Shown here: positions 47,592 through 56,300 of the stretch, piece after piece
Layout of the letters: every line of letters starts with the position of its first letter
Position numbering within the stretch: position 1 is the first letter of the stretch
From: Acinetobacter sp. C32I
Lineage (GTDB): Bacteria > Pseudomonadota > Gammaproteobacteria > Pseudomonadales > Moraxellaceae
Length of the DNA: 64,000 bases
Reading direction: 5' to 3'
NCBI RefSeq assembly: GCF_023702715.1
Contig: NZ_CP098480.1
Span: 992,001-1,056,000 of the forward strand
The notes under the pieces: generated by a model
Told to the model about the DNA's origin: nothing
The model's input: only the letters and a program-made list of their open reading frames with translations
Database searches by the model: none
Translations under genes and position numbers: made by a program

Positions 47592-47794
47592 AACTAATTC
47601 AATATATATGGTTTTTAATTCTATAAAATGATATTTCATGGGCCTAATTTACATAAATAAAAAACTAATATTCGAAATAAGCAATTGATTATATTGATAA
47701 TTACATTTCACCCTTGGAACAAACAGGCATTTAGATATATAAGAAAATCAATCATCTACAAATTACTGTTGGATCCACACGCTTGATCAATAAA

Positions 47795-49348
47795 ATGATA
47801 AACAATTCATACCATTTTAAGATAATGACACTTGTTATCATGTTAGGAATTGGTGGCTGTTCTTTGCCACCCAATCAGAACCATGATCGGAGTAACTCCT
47901 TGCATACGAAAACAAAGTGGATGAATGATCCACAAGCCGATCTTAATATTGAAAAAGGTTTAACTGCATTTTTAGCATTGGATGATGCCTTTTTAAGTAT
48001 TGCTTCCCGTATTCATTTAATTCGAAATGCCAAGCATCAACTGGATTTACAATATTATATTTGGAATGACGATGCGATCGGCAACATGATGCTGCATGAG
48101 TTGCTCAAAGCTGCTGATCGTGGGGTAAAAGTCCGTTTATTGATTGATGATCAGAATGGCATAAAACTAGATAAAACCTTAAAAGCCCTTGCCCAACATC
48201 CAAATTTTGAAATCCGTATTTTCAATCCTTATAAATTTAGACACTTACGCTTTATTGATTATGTTTTTAGACTGAAACAGATTAATCATCGTATGCACAA
48301 TAAGCTTACCATTGCCGATCATTCAATTGCAGTGACAGGTGGCCGTAATATCAGTAGTGAATACTTTGAGGCCAGTGACCAGTTTCAGTTTAGCGACATG
48401 GACATTTTGTTCTACGGTAAAGCCGTCGATCACGCGGAACAGGTTTTCGATGAGTTCTGGTCAGATAAACTCAGCTATTCAACTGAGCAATTAATGGGTT
48501 CTGGTACGCTCCAACAACTGGAAAGTTTAAGAAATACTTATAAAGCCTTAGATCAGGTGGATACACCCACCGAAGATAAACTCGAAGCCGCTCAAGATTA
48601 TTTAAAATTACGTCTACAAAACTATCCAATCCAATGGGCAAAAGCACATTTTGTCGCAGATCATCCGAATAAGGCCTTAGGACAAGCCAAAGATCAGGAA
48701 CTTTTATATGCTCAAGTTCTGAAAATTATGGGTAAACCAGAACAACATATGGAGTTAGTTTCGGCTTATTTTGTTCCTACGCAACAAGGAACTGCTTACC
48801 TCAATCAACTCTCCAAAGATGGTATTAAAGTCCGCGTCCTAACCAATAGCTTGGTGGCGAATGATGTCGCCGTGGTGCATTCTTTTTATAGCCAATACCG
48901 TAAACCACTTTTACAAAGTGGCGTGCAACTGTATGAGTTTAAACCGAATATTGAACGTAAAAAACGGACTTGGTATGAAATTGCGACAGGCAGCGTGATT
49001 CCTGTAAAAGGCAAGAATCGCTCAAGTTTGCATGCCAAATTTTTTGATGTTGATGGAAAAGTTTTTATTGGTTCATTTAATTTTGACCCACGTTCTGCCC
49101 ATTTAAATACAGAAGTTGGTTTAGTGGTGGAATCTGATCATTTACAAGACCAAATCACCGCCATGCTGGATCAGCATTTATTACAAGTGGCTTATCAGCT
49201 CAAATTAGATAAAGACGGTAACATTGTTTGGTATGAGCATAAAGAAAATGGTGAAGTGGTTGAACATCATCACGACCCTGAAAGTACCAAATTCCAGCGT
49301 TTTACCATGCACTTTGTGTCTTATTTTCCCATTGAATGGATGATGTAA
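47795..49348 (+). CDS. Phospholipase-D-family lipoprotein, cardiolipin-synthase-like
   Basis: A 517-residue protein with a lipoprotein signal (IMTLVIMLGIGGC near residue 20) and two HKD motifs: HNKLTIADHS near 168 and HAKFFDVDGKVFIGS near 417. This fits ClsC-like cardiolipin synthases or periplasmic PLD enzymes that exchange phosphatidyl groups. The ATG at 47795 is preferred over an in-frame TTG 12 nt earlier. A lipid anchor would place it in the periplasm, unusual for cytoplasmic-side cardiolipin synthases but known in this subfamily. A 9-bp stem hairpin follows. Confidence 0.88.
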   Translation: MINNSYHFKIMTLVIMLGIGGCSLPPNQNHDRSNSLHTKTKWMNDPQADLNIEKGLTAFLALDDAFLSIASRIHLIRNAKHQLDLQYYIWNDDAIGNMMLHELLKAADRGVKVRLLIDDQNGIKLDKTLKALAQHPNFEIRIFNPYKFRHLRFIDYVFRLKQINHRMHNKLTIADHSIAVTGGRNISSEYFEASDQFQFSDMDILFYGKAVDHAEQVFDEFWSDKLSYSTEQLMGSGTLQQLESLRNTYKALDQVDTPTEDKLEAAQDYLKLRLQNYPIQWAKAHFVADHPNKALGQAKDQELLYAQVLKIMGKPEQHMELVSAYFVPTQQGTAYLNQLSKDGIKVRVLTNSLVANDVAVVHSFYSQYRKPLLQSGVQLYEFKPNIERKKRTWYEIATGSVIPVKGKNRSSLHAKFFDVDGKVFIGSFNFDPRSAHLNTEVGLVVESDHLQDQITAMLDQHLLQVAYQLKLDKDGNIVWYEHKENGEVVEHHHDPESTKFQRFTMHFVSYFPIEWMM

Positions 49349-49352
49349 ACGC

Positions 49353-49378
49353 ATAGCGAGTTTATCTAGACTCGCTAT
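49353..49378. terminator. Hairpin between convergent genes
   Basis: A perfect 9-bp stem ATAGCGAGT / ACTCGCTAT with an 8-nt loop between the PLD gene and the convergent methyltransferase gene. No long U-run. Confidence 0.55.
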
Positions 49379-49384
49379 AATTAC

Positions 49385-50008
49385 TTAATCCAAAGTCATT
49401 TCAAACAAACACAGCCCTTCTATCTCTAACGGTATCTTAATCTGTGTAAAAGATGCCTGTTCAAGTGCATCTAAATGCTCTTGTTTGGTCATATAAAGCT
49501 GATCATTTTGCATCGCATGTGCTGCGCACAAATGATCGCAGACTAAATAATAGCCTTTGGGTTTTAATAATGTTTTTACGATTTTATGGAAATCAGTTGC
49601 ATAGCATTTATGTCGAAGCTCATGTAATGCTTGATGGATAATAATCAAATCATACTTCTGAGAGAATGTATTCTGCCAATCAGCAGCTTTAAAGCTTCCA
49701 ACAATATAGGTTGCCCGTGCTCTTTCAGTGATATTGAGTTTTTCTTGTGCCAGCTGATGCATCACCTCTGAAAAATCAAAAGCAGTATATTCAATATTAG
49801 CAAGTTGCGAGAGCAAATGTTGAGCTAAAAAACCTGGTCCAGAACCAAGTTCTAATACCTGATATTGTTCAGAAATATGCTGCCTAATGAGATTGGCATA
49901 ATATTCAAAGAAGTCTTTGCGCCACGGCCTTTTCATATTCGCCGTTTCTTGCCATTCCAAAGCATCAGCGAAATTTCTTAAATCAATTGGGCTTGCGACA
50001 TCCTGCAT
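49385..50008 (-). CDS. Class I SAM-dependent methyltransferase
   Basis: A 207-residue methyltransferase with motif I VLELGSGPGFLAQH near 47, acidic motif TAFDFSEVM near 74, and YDLIIIHQALHEL near 117. The substrate is not apparent. It is followed by the hairpin shared with the PLD gene and preceded 20 nt upstream by the uracil-DNA-glycosylase-family gene, so the two are likely co-transcribed. Confidence 0.88.
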   Translation of the reverse strand: MQDVASPIDLRNFADALEWQETANMKRPWRKDFFEYYANLIRQHISEQYQVLELGSGPGFLAQHLLSQLANIEYTAFDFSEVMHQLAQEKLNITERARATYIVGSFKAADWQNTFSQKYDLIIIHQALHELRHKCYATDFHKIVKTLLKPKGYYLVCDHLCAAHAMQNDQLYMTKQEHLDALEQASFTQIKIPLEIEGLCLFEMTLD

Positions 50009-50028
50009 TTATTTCCCCTTATTTATAT

Positions 50029-50619
50029 TTATACCAAGCCAATTTGTTCAAAAAATTGCTTATAAGCTTCAGCTTTCTTTTCCAGTGCTAAAGGATAGGC
50101 TCTCGATGATGATGGTAATCGGTATAAATTCAGCTCTCGATCAGCATAATTCACCTGCACCGACTGTCCAATCATAGGCTTACTAGCTTGCTCTGGAAAG
50201 TGTAGCATCAGCGTATCTGTGGCTTTATCGCCTGTGGTCATGATGGTATGGCACAGTGGAATTTGTTCCAGTAATTTGGATAAATCTGTAGGCGTGACAA
50301 TTTCTAAAAATTTATCAGAAGCATTACCTTGTAATCGTTTCACTTGATAGGCCGTGTCAAAGATTCCTACACCAATTTGAGTCAAGAACTCACGGATCAG
50401 TTGCTCTTTAAAGTTTTTATTGGGCAAATCTAAAAAGTGATCTTTATCATTAAAAAAGATCAGGCCAAAAATTCTCCACATATCATTTTGATAGTTCGGA
50501 TAGTAAAAATCCATCTTCCAGCGAGTTTGTGGCGGTGGAAAACTGCCCAACATCAGCAGCTTTGCAGTCGCAGGTAAAAATGGTTGTAATGGATGCGTTT
50601 CTATTTCTATATCAGTCAT
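50029..50619 (-). CDS. Uracil-DNA-glycosylase-superfamily protein
   Basis: A 196-residue protein with the UDG-fold motif 1 LLMLGSFPPPQTRWKMDFYY near 20-40 and motif 2 YRLPSSSRAYPL near 165-177. The second motif has SSSRA where classical enzymes have HPS. The family includes TDG/Mug-like and deoxyinosine glycosylases; the damaged base it removes is uncertain. It shares its transcript with the methyltransferase. It is the last chromosomal gene before phage-type DNA. Confidence 0.8.
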   Translation of the reverse strand: MTDIEIETHPLQPFLPATAKLLMLGSFPPPQTRWKMDFYYPNYQNDMWRIFGLIFFNDKDHFLDLPNKNFKEQLIREFLTQIGVGIFDTAYQVKRLQGNASDKFLEIVTPTDLSKLLEQIPLCHTIMTTGDKATDTLMLHFPEQASKPMIGQSVQVNYADRELNLYRLPSSSRAYPLALEKKAEAYKQFFEQIGLV

Positions 50620-50828
50620 TTATACAAAGAGCCAAATTTTAAATTGAGCGAAAAGTTTCGTTTATTTTATAGAATCTTCCAGTGTTTTGCTTGAGTCTTT
50701 TGTTGGTGCAAATTTCACTTTCACAAAATTTTCACAAAATATTCGCAATATCATTTTTTTCATTGAGCTTTGAGTTTGCCTATCTGACATAAGTAGATTG
50801 AGTGAAAACCTGCTCTCAAAATATAAAA

Positions 50829-50850
50829 AAACCGCTTCAGAAAGCGGTTT
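50829..50850 (-). terminator. Terminator at the edge of the phage region
   Basis: An 8-bp stem AACCGCTT / AAGCGGTT with short loop, followed on the minus strand by a run of U's, 18 nt beyond the stop of the phage-type gene at 50868. Confidence 0.8.
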
Positions 50851-50867
50851 CAGTAGAGGTCAACAAA

Positions 50868-51167
50868 TTAAGAAGCCTTCCCTTCATTTAAGCTTTTATA
50901 GGAATCTTCCTGCTCTTTACTGAAAGTCATGGAATCTTGAATCATGCTCTCAGTAATCTGAAAAAGCCGTGTGAGTTCCTTGAATACTGACTCAGGTACG
51001 TTATAGACCTTGGCCAGATATTCAATTGTTCGCTCTTGCTTGTGCTGGATTGCATCCAACATTGCTGCAATATCGGCAACTTGTTCATATGCCAGTGCAA
51101 AGCCCTCAGCAACATCACTTGCATCATAGACTTGATTTTCAGCAACTAACTGGGTCATACTGTTCAT
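50868..51167 (-). CDS. Small phage-type protein of unknown function
   Basis: A 99-residue acidic helical protein starting at MNSMTQLVAENQ (51167) behind GGAG; a longer frame with a TTG start is less likely. I do not recognise the family. It is Ala/Asp/Glu-rich (SDVAEGFALAYEQVADIAAML) without membrane segments. It overlaps the preceding 39-residue frame by 29 bases and is the last gene before the terminator, so it belongs to the antirepressor operon. Confidence 0.55.
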   Translation of the reverse strand: MNSMTQLVAENQVYDASDVAEGFALAYEQVADIAAMLDAIQHKQERTIEYLAKVYNVPESVFKELTRLFQITESMIQDSMTFSKEQEDSYKSLNEGKAS

Positions 51168-51258
51168 GTAGTTTATTGCTCCATGCGATGACAACACTAA
51201 GCCCTTTGTTTTCCGCCAAGAAATTATCAAGGGCTTTTTTATTGCCTGAATTATGCAT
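51139..51258 (-). CDS. Possible 39-residue overlapping protein
   Basis: A short frame whose ATG overlaps the antirepressor stop (ATGCATAA), coding for a Lys-rich helix (MHNSGNKKALDNFLAENKG) and ending inside the next gene. The tight overlap at both ends supports translation as a coupled gene, but no family is recognised and the support is weak. Confidence 0.4.
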   Translation of the reverse strand: MHNSGNKKALDNFLAENKGLSVVIAWSNKLHEQYDPVSC

Positions 51259-51979
51259 TGTGATTTCCTAATAGCTTTGAAAGCTTGGTTAATCCCTTTG
51301 GTGTCACTCTCACCTGCTCTGTGATCTTTTCTGAGCCATCAGGACGAGTAATCACTTCGGTTTTATGTTCCAGATAACCTGCCTGTAGCTTATCGCTATA
51401 ACCATGCCATGCGGCATTGCCCAGACGTTTGTAAATCCAGCCATTTAACTGGAGCCATTTGATTAGATCACTTTGGCGCATTTGTAAGTTATTTGCTGTG
51501 TCACGCAAGCAAAAGCTTCCATCCGCTTTAGCAATACGCTTAAAGGCTTCAACTGTTGGCTGCATAACCTCTACTTGCTGTTCAAGCTCAATCACTTTTT
51601 CTGAATATGTCAGCAAGGCATTTCGTAAAGCATGTGGATCTGCCAATAGTTTCATTGGATCAATTGGTTTAGCAACTTGAGCTTCTAATTCCTGCCAACG
51701 ATCTACTAAACGAGCGGTAAACTCTGGGCAAAGTTGAGCAACGACAATGATGCTGTCTCGTTTACCTTGTTCACCTGTGAAAATGTAAGTCTTAACTTTA
51801 ATATTTAACCCTAAGTTGTTGATTTTATCGATATCCTCAATTTGAGGAAGCCGAATTACACCTTTATCAACAAGAGTTTCAATAGTCCGTTTCACGTTGT
51901 CAGATCGCTTATTAACAAGCTCAGCAATCTCAATATGATTCATGGATTGTACGTGTAATGATGGAACAATCGCATTCAT
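51251..51979 (-). CDS. Phage antirepressor (Rha-like N-domain, KilAC C-domain)
   Basis: A 242-residue protein. The N-terminal half (HIEIAELVNKRSDNVKRTIE) resembles the Rha/antirepressor DNA-binding domain. The C-terminal half (about 125-240: VEAFKRIAKADGSFCLRDTA, then KWLQLNGWIYKRLG) is the KilAC domain of phage antirepressors. It starts in a 4-base ATGA overlap with the upstream ribbon-helix-helix gene. It should inactivate a phage repressor and favour lytic growth. Confidence 0.88.
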   Translation of the reverse strand: MNAIVPSLHVQSMNHIEIAELVNKRSDNVKRTIETLVDKGVIRLPQIEDIDKINNLGLNIKVKTYIFTGEQGKRDSIIVVAQLCPEFTARLVDRWQELEAQVAKPIDPMKLLADPHALRNALLTYSEKVIELEQQVEVMQPTVEAFKRIAKADGSFCLRDTANNLQMRQSDLIKWLQLNGWIYKRLGNAAWHGYSDKLQAGYLEHKTEVITRPDGSEKITEQVRVTPKGLTKLSKLLGNHNA

Positions 51980-52131
51980 GTTTTAACTCCTTCTTGAATG
52001 ATCAACAATTTGACCGCTTTATTAATCAGATAATTCATAGATCGCTCGTCAGACTCACCTTTAGCCTTAAGCTGTTTGTGAGAATCAATTTCCAAGCGGA
52101 CTTTCACATAGACGAATTCTTTAGGTTTCAT
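51976..52131 (-). CDS. Small ribbon-helix-helix (Arc/MetJ-like) DNA-binding protein
   Basis: A 51-residue protein: MKPKEFVYVKVRLEIDSHKQ, then LKAKGESDERSMNYLINKAV, the beta-strand plus two-helix pattern of Arc-type repressors. GGAGG lies 4-5 nt before the ATG. The stop overlaps the antirepressor start, so the small regulator and the antirepressor are co-translated. It is divergent from the Arc-like gene at 52244 across a triple operator. Confidence 0.7.
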   Translation of the reverse strand: MKPKEFVYVKVRLEIDSHKQLKAKGESDERSMNYLINKAVKLLIIQEGVKT

Positions 52132-52145
52132 ACTCCCTCCAATGT

Positions 52146-52210
52146 CCCCATTTTGGGGTGTTTAATCAATGTACCCATTTTGGGGTTATTGGTCAATCCC
52201 CAAAATGGGG
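52146..52210. promoter_or_regulatory. Triple operator CCCCATTTTGGGG between divergent phage regulators
   Basis: Three 13-bp near-palindromes: CCCCATTTTGGGG at 52146-52158, ACCCATTTTGGGG at 52173-52185 and CCCCAAAATGGGG at 52198-52210 (the last in reverse orientation). Centres are about 27 and 25 bp apart, between divergent ribbon-helix-helix genes. They are probably the sites of one of these repressors. Confidence 0.75.
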
Positions 52211-52243
52211 TTAACATAAATTTTATTTTTAAAGCCTTTTGCT

Positions 52244-52531
52244 ATGAATGAAGATGACAACAAAGTTGTGACCATGAAAGTACGTGTAACTCCTGAATTT
52301 AGAGAGAAACTTGTTACGACAGCAAAGGGAAATAACCGCTCCATGAATGCAGAAATTGTTGATAGACTGGAAAAAAGTTTTGAAACTAACCAATCTATTT
52401 ATATTGGAGCTTTTACGGATGCAGGTGTAAAAATCCTTAGCCATGTCATGACATCGCTCAAAGAAAGTGGATTGAGCGACGATCAAATTAAAGAAATTTT
52501 TAATGGCTTTAAACTTAATAAAGATGAATGA
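52244..52531 (+). CDS. Arc-family ribbon-helix-helix repressor
   Basis: A 95-residue protein with the Arc/Mnt fold at about 8-50 (VTMKVRVTPEFREKLVTTAK, then NRSMNAEIVDRLEKSF) and an extra acidic C-terminal helix region (LSDDQIKEIFNGFKLN) that may mediate oligomerisation. It is divergent from the 51-residue protein and antirepressor. This gives the layout of the P22 immI region (Arc/Mnt with Ant). Confidence 0.85.
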   Translation: MNEDDNKVVTMKVRVTPEFREKLVTTAKGNNRSMNAEIVDRLEKSFETNQSIYIGAFTDAGVKILSHVMTSLKESGLSDDQIKEIFNGFKLNKDE

Positions 52532-52578
52532 AACTGAATCAGCTCCATTTTTAGATAAATAATTTGAGTCCATAAAAG

Positions 52579-52604
52579 GCCTCATCGTGTTGTTTCGATG
52601 AGGC
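52579..52604 (-). terminator. Second hairpin beyond the 393-residue protein gene
   Basis: A 9-bp perfect stem GCCTCATCG / CGATGAGGC with an 8-nt loop between the convergent Arc and 393-residue protein genes. Its flanks are modest in T on the minus strand, so activity is less certain than the hairpin at 52657. Confidence 0.5.
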
Positions 52605-52656
52605 TAGTTAAACAAAAAGTATGAGGTGACATACAAGTGCCATCTAATAAAAAATT

Positions 52657-52678
52657 AGTGACACCTAGAGGTGTCACT
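52657..52678 (-). terminator. Terminator of the 393-residue protein gene
   Basis: A perfect 10-bp stem AGTGACACCT / AGGTGTCACT with a 2-nt gap, 5 nt beyond the stop, followed by a U-rich stretch on the minus strand. Confidence 0.7.
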
Positions 52679-52682
52679 TCAT

Positions 52683-53864
52683 CTAGTTCTTTGATTTATT
52701 TATATCTTTAGGATTTGTAATAGCTGCAATTCGGTCTTGCAATCTCGTACCTGTATAACCAGATTTATTTAAAAAGGCTTTTATTGCGGGGGTATGATCG
52801 TGATGAGGGTATTCATTATGAATATATTTTGACTCCCAAGCTTGTATTGCTAACAGTAATTCAGGCGCGTGATTAGGGTGATCTCTATCAAGTGAAGGGT
52901 GCTCTGAGCTACCTTGTTGTTCCAATTGTTTAATATGTTCCTGTGCTCTGAGCAATTCTGCTTTTAGTTTTTCATTTTCTAGTAGCAATTGATCCCGCTG
53001 CTGTTGGTAATGTTCTGTTGTTGCATGTCCTATTACGGGAAGCCCCACGCTGTTATAACTCTCAAAAAGATCTTGTAATTCCTCTGGTAGATTCCAGCCT
53101 AAGCTTTTTGCCCATGCAACAAAGTCTTTAATTTTTATTTTCGTATGTATTTTAGAAAGCTTATCTTCATCTTTGAAAATAAAGGGATGATTGTCATTCC
53201 CAATATAAGAAAATAAAACATCCATTCTATGATCCAGCTCTTTACCCCCTTCATGTATAACAATCTCATCTAATAATGAAGAATAATGTTTATTATCACC
53301 TAATGGGTTTAATCCCATCGATAAGTTTATTAAACAAGAAACATCTAACTCATAGAGACTCAACCAATAGCTCCAATCAGGTTTTAGTCCTCTCAACTCT
53401 CTATTATTTAATTTATTGATTGGTTGAAAGTTTATTAAATCATCTGTCAGCCAACAATAGTCTTTCCAGCGAGTTAAGAAATTCTCTTGAGATTTAGTAA
53501 AAATTTTCTCACCAAAACCATGAATTACTTCTTCTATTTCAGTTTTAGCAAATATGTCATCTTCTCCAAATTTTACTCTATGTAAAAAGTTACTGGTTTG
53601 ATGCCAACTTTTTTGATTGTATTTATTATCAGCAATAGAGAAGTGTACTTCACTTTCAAACTCGTTTCTTTTGACTAGTTTCCTTTCATACATTGGAGCA
53701 ATTTCATCCAAGTTATGTTTGTATAAATAGCTAGCAACATACTGTATTTTTCTTTTTTGATAGGTTGCAATTAATTGAATCAGTTCTATAGCACTAATGT
53801 ATTCACCATGATTTTTAATTCTATTTAATAAATCATCTATCAAAAATGAAACCGGCTTACTCAT
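52683..53864 (-). CDS. Unrecognised phage-region protein with coiled coil
   Basis: A 393-residue protein of unknown function. The N-terminal 270 residues are mixed helical without motifs I know. A coiled coil spans about 285-320 (QQQRDQLLLENEKLKAELLR), followed by a conserved-looking C-terminal domain (LLLAIQAWESKYIHNEYPHH, then GTRLQDRIAAITNP) that may bind DNA. A GGGG ribosome site lies 5-6 nt upstream. It is divergent from the helicase gene across 191 bp and could be a regulator or a separate accessory gene. Confidence 0.6.
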   Translation of the reverse strand: MSKPVSFLIDDLLNRIKNHGEYISAIELIQLIATYQKRKIQYVASYLYKHNLDEIAPMYERKLVKRNEFESEVHFSIADNKYNQKSWHQTSNFLHRVKFGEDDIFAKTEIEEVIHGFGEKIFTKSQENFLTRWKDYCWLTDDLINFQPINKLNNRELRGLKPDWSYWLSLYELDVSCLINLSMGLNPLGDNKHYSSLLDEIVIHEGGKELDHRMDVLFSYIGNDNHPFIFKDEDKLSKIHTKIKIKDFVAWAKSLGWNLPEELQDLFESYNSVGLPVIGHATTEHYQQQRDQLLLENEKLKAELLRAQEHIKQLEQQGSSEHPSLDRDHPNHAPELLLAIQAWESKYIHNEYPHHDHTPAIKAFLNKSGYTGTRLQDRIAAITNPKDINKSKN

Positions 53865-54055
53865 TACTACCCCTAAAGAATACAGAGAAAAATAATCTAA
53901 ATGCTAAATATACCTCAACTTGGGGGTATTAAGGGGTATCATTTATACTATTTGTTACGGTATCATTTTATGATCTTATAATGTTTGTTTAATTAGCAAG
54001 CAGCCAACAATGCACAAGAAAATTCTGATTTAACGAGTGAACAAGGAAATAAATC

Positions 54056-56170
54056 ATGGTAGACATGGTGCCTACAACGCTAACTAACGTAGACAACATC
54101 ACACCGGGTGAAAAAAAAGTTTATAAATTTTTACAAGACCTATTCATAGATCAAGATGCTATTGTCTGGTATGAGACAGAGGCTTTAGGGCGTTATTCGG
54201 ATTTTATTTTATGGTTCCCCACCCATGGCTTACTTGCCATTGAAGTCAAAGACTGGACCAAAAGCAATTTTAAAGAAGTTAATCCTACACACTTTAAGGG
54301 TAACTTTTATCGTAAAGATAAACCAGATGTTGTAACCAACCCTAGAATTCAGGCTCGCACTGTTGCAATGAATCTTTTAAATAAATGTAAGAGAAATGAT
54401 TCATTAATAGCAAAATCTGGTCATTATGAAGGTAAAACGATATTCCCTATTACCTACTGCGTTTTTTATACAAACATTTATCGTAGTGATGCTGCCTCAC
54501 TGGGCCTATTAGAAGATGGCATAAATGAGCAGAATAAAATCTTATTCAAAGATGAACTTGAGTACGACCTAGAGCACAAAGATAATCGAAAAGAAGTTAT
54601 TAGAAAAATTCATCTTAACTTTAAAGAATTCTTCGATTTTGAGCCTCTCAACTATACTCAGCTCAAGACTCTAAGATATTTATTATTTCCAGAAATACGA
54701 ATCAATGCACTTGAAAATCACGAACTGTTTGATGCAGAGCCCCAAGATTTAATGGCTCTAGATCTTCAGCAAGAGATGATTGCTAAGAATATTGGTACTG
54801 GACATAGGATTCTTAAAGGTGTGGCAGGCAGTGGTAAATCTTTAGTTATTGCATGCCGAGCCAAATATTTAAAAACAGTGTATCCAGACTGGAAAATTCT
54901 TGTCGTATGTTTCAACAATACCCTATGTAATCATATCCTCAATATGATGAATGAAAATCATATTGATCAGATAGACATTTCAACGTTCCATGGCTTAGTT
55001 AAGAAGATTACCAATGCAAATCTGACTATGCTCGATAAAGAAACTCAGGATGAATATAGCCTCAGAATTACCGAGATATTAAATAAACATCTAGACAATA
55101 CTGAGCTTACTCAAAAGTATGATGCTATTCTAATTGATGAAGGCCAAGACTTTGCCCAAGAATGGATTCAAAGTTTAATCAGAGTCTTAAACCCAGAGAC
55201 TAATAGCATTCTATTCTGTTATGACCCTGCACAGAATATCTTTAATAGAAAAAGACCGAGCTGGAAGTCCTTTGGTTTAGAAGTTCAAGGTAAAAAACCT
55301 ACAGAATTGATGCGTTGTTATCGGAATACTAAAGAAATTCTAATGACAGCTAGAAGTTTCTTAAACAGTAGAACACTGGATAGTCTAATTGCCGAAGATG
55401 ACTTTGATCGTGTACTGGACCCAGATACGGGTGAATGCAAAGTTGGTACTATACCTGTTGCGTATCAAAGTAAAGATCTTGAAGAAACGATCAATCTTAT
55501 TGTTAAGAAGAGCAATTATCTTATTAAAAACGGCTACTCTGAAAGCTCGATTGCCATTTTAGTAGCAAGGCATGTATCACAGGCTAAAGTCGATATGTTG
55601 CTTCGAAATGCTTTTGCTGATTTCGCACCGAATGTTGCGTTTAAGTTTATTCTGACAAGCCAAGATAAAAAGACTTTAAACCTAAAGGATCCAACAATAA
55701 AAATTCTAAATTTTGAATCTTCAAAAGGCTTAGAGTTTGAGCATGTTTTCTTGATTGGTTTAGAGAATATGCCAAGGATCTCCCCTAATGTTAATCGTGA
55801 TGAAGATACTGAACGTAAGTTAACTTATGTGGCAATGACTCGAGCGAAAGAAAACCTTTATATGATCGCTAATCAAAATACGGGCTTCTTTGATGAAATA
55901 GTTCAGATTCTAAAAACTGGTGAACCTGAACCTGAACCTGAACCTGAACCTGAACCTGAACCTGAACCTGAAAAGATTATCAAAAAGTTCAAGAGAGATG
56001 AGAATTCAGATGGTACCAACGCATATCAAGCTTGGTCAGAGGATGAAGAAGTTAAATTAATAGATTTATTCATGACTGAAGGAAAAAATGTTAAGGAAAT
56101 ATCCCAGCTATTAAAACGAAGTACAGGGGCTATCAGAGCTCGTCTTAGAAAGCTGAGATTGATTGAGTGA
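54056..56170 (+). CDS. NERD nuclease-related domain + UvrD-like SF1 helicase
   Basis: A 704-residue protein. The N-terminal NERD domain (about 20-160) has a nuclease-like D...E-x-K (YSDFILWF, then LAIEVKDW). The SF1 helicase core has Walker A GVAGSGKS near 255, IDEGQD near 360, SSKGLEFEHV near 556 and TYVAMTRAK near 590. A linker of eight Glu-Pro repeats (about 623-638) leads to a C-terminal helix-turn-helix-like tail (SEDEEVKLIDLF, then RSTGAIRARLRKL). NERD-helicases occur in phage-defence islands; this one is followed by an OLD-type nuclease gene. Confidence 0.85.
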   Translation: MVDMVPTTLTNVDNITPGEKKVYKFLQDLFIDQDAIVWYETEALGRYSDFILWFPTHGLLAIEVKDWTKSNFKEVNPTHFKGNFYRKDKPDVVTNPRIQARTVAMNLLNKCKRNDSLIAKSGHYEGKTIFPITYCVFYTNIYRSDAASLGLLEDGINEQNKILFKDELEYDLEHKDNRKEVIRKIHLNFKEFFDFEPLNYTQLKTLRYLLFPEIRINALENHELFDAEPQDLMALDLQQEMIAKNIGTGHRILKGVAGSGKSLVIACRAKYLKTVYPDWKILVVCFNNTLCNHILNMMNENHIDQIDISTFHGLVKKITNANLTMLDKETQDEYSLRITEILNKHLDNTELTQKYDAILIDEGQDFAQEWIQSLIRVLNPETNSILFCYDPAQNIFNRKRPSWKSFGLEVQGKKPTELMRCYRNTKEILMTARSFLNSRTLDSLIAEDDFDRVLDPDTGECKVGTIPVAYQSKDLEETINLIVKKSNYLIKNGYSESSIAILVARHVSQAKVDMLLRNAFADFAPNVAFKFILTSQDKKTLNLKDPTIKILNFESSKGLEFEHVFLIGLENMPRISPNVNRDEDTERKLTYVAMTRAKENLYMIANQNTGFFDEIVQILKTGEPEPEPEPEPEPEPEPEKIIKKFKRDENSDGTNAYQAWSEDEEVKLIDLFMTEGKNVKEISQLLKRSTGAIRARLRKLRLIE
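55922..55969 (+). repeat. Tandem hexanucleotide GAACCT x8 coding Glu-Pro
   Basis: Eight perfect copies of GAACCT in frame, encoding the Glu-Pro linker of the helicase. Unit length 6 keeps the frame, so copy-number change would vary linker length rather than switch expression. Perfect identity suggests recent or unstable expansion. Confidence 0.95.
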
Positions 56171-56300
56171 GTTTTTTTAAATATTTATTTAGATAGGATA
56201 CTTAAATATTTTAAAGTAAGAATCGAGAGTGATTTTATAAAAAATTATTCTTATCCGCATTGATATAAGATTAACGTAAATTACATTATTTGGGGTTTTT

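Noticed and set aside
50620..50868. Prophage attachment site or tRNA at the left junction
   Set aside because: No tRNA-like structure, integrase gene or direct repeat could be found in the window; the partner end is outside.
55922..55969. CRISPR or regulatory repeat array
   Set aside because: Contiguous in-frame GAACCT units without spacers inside a coding sequence.
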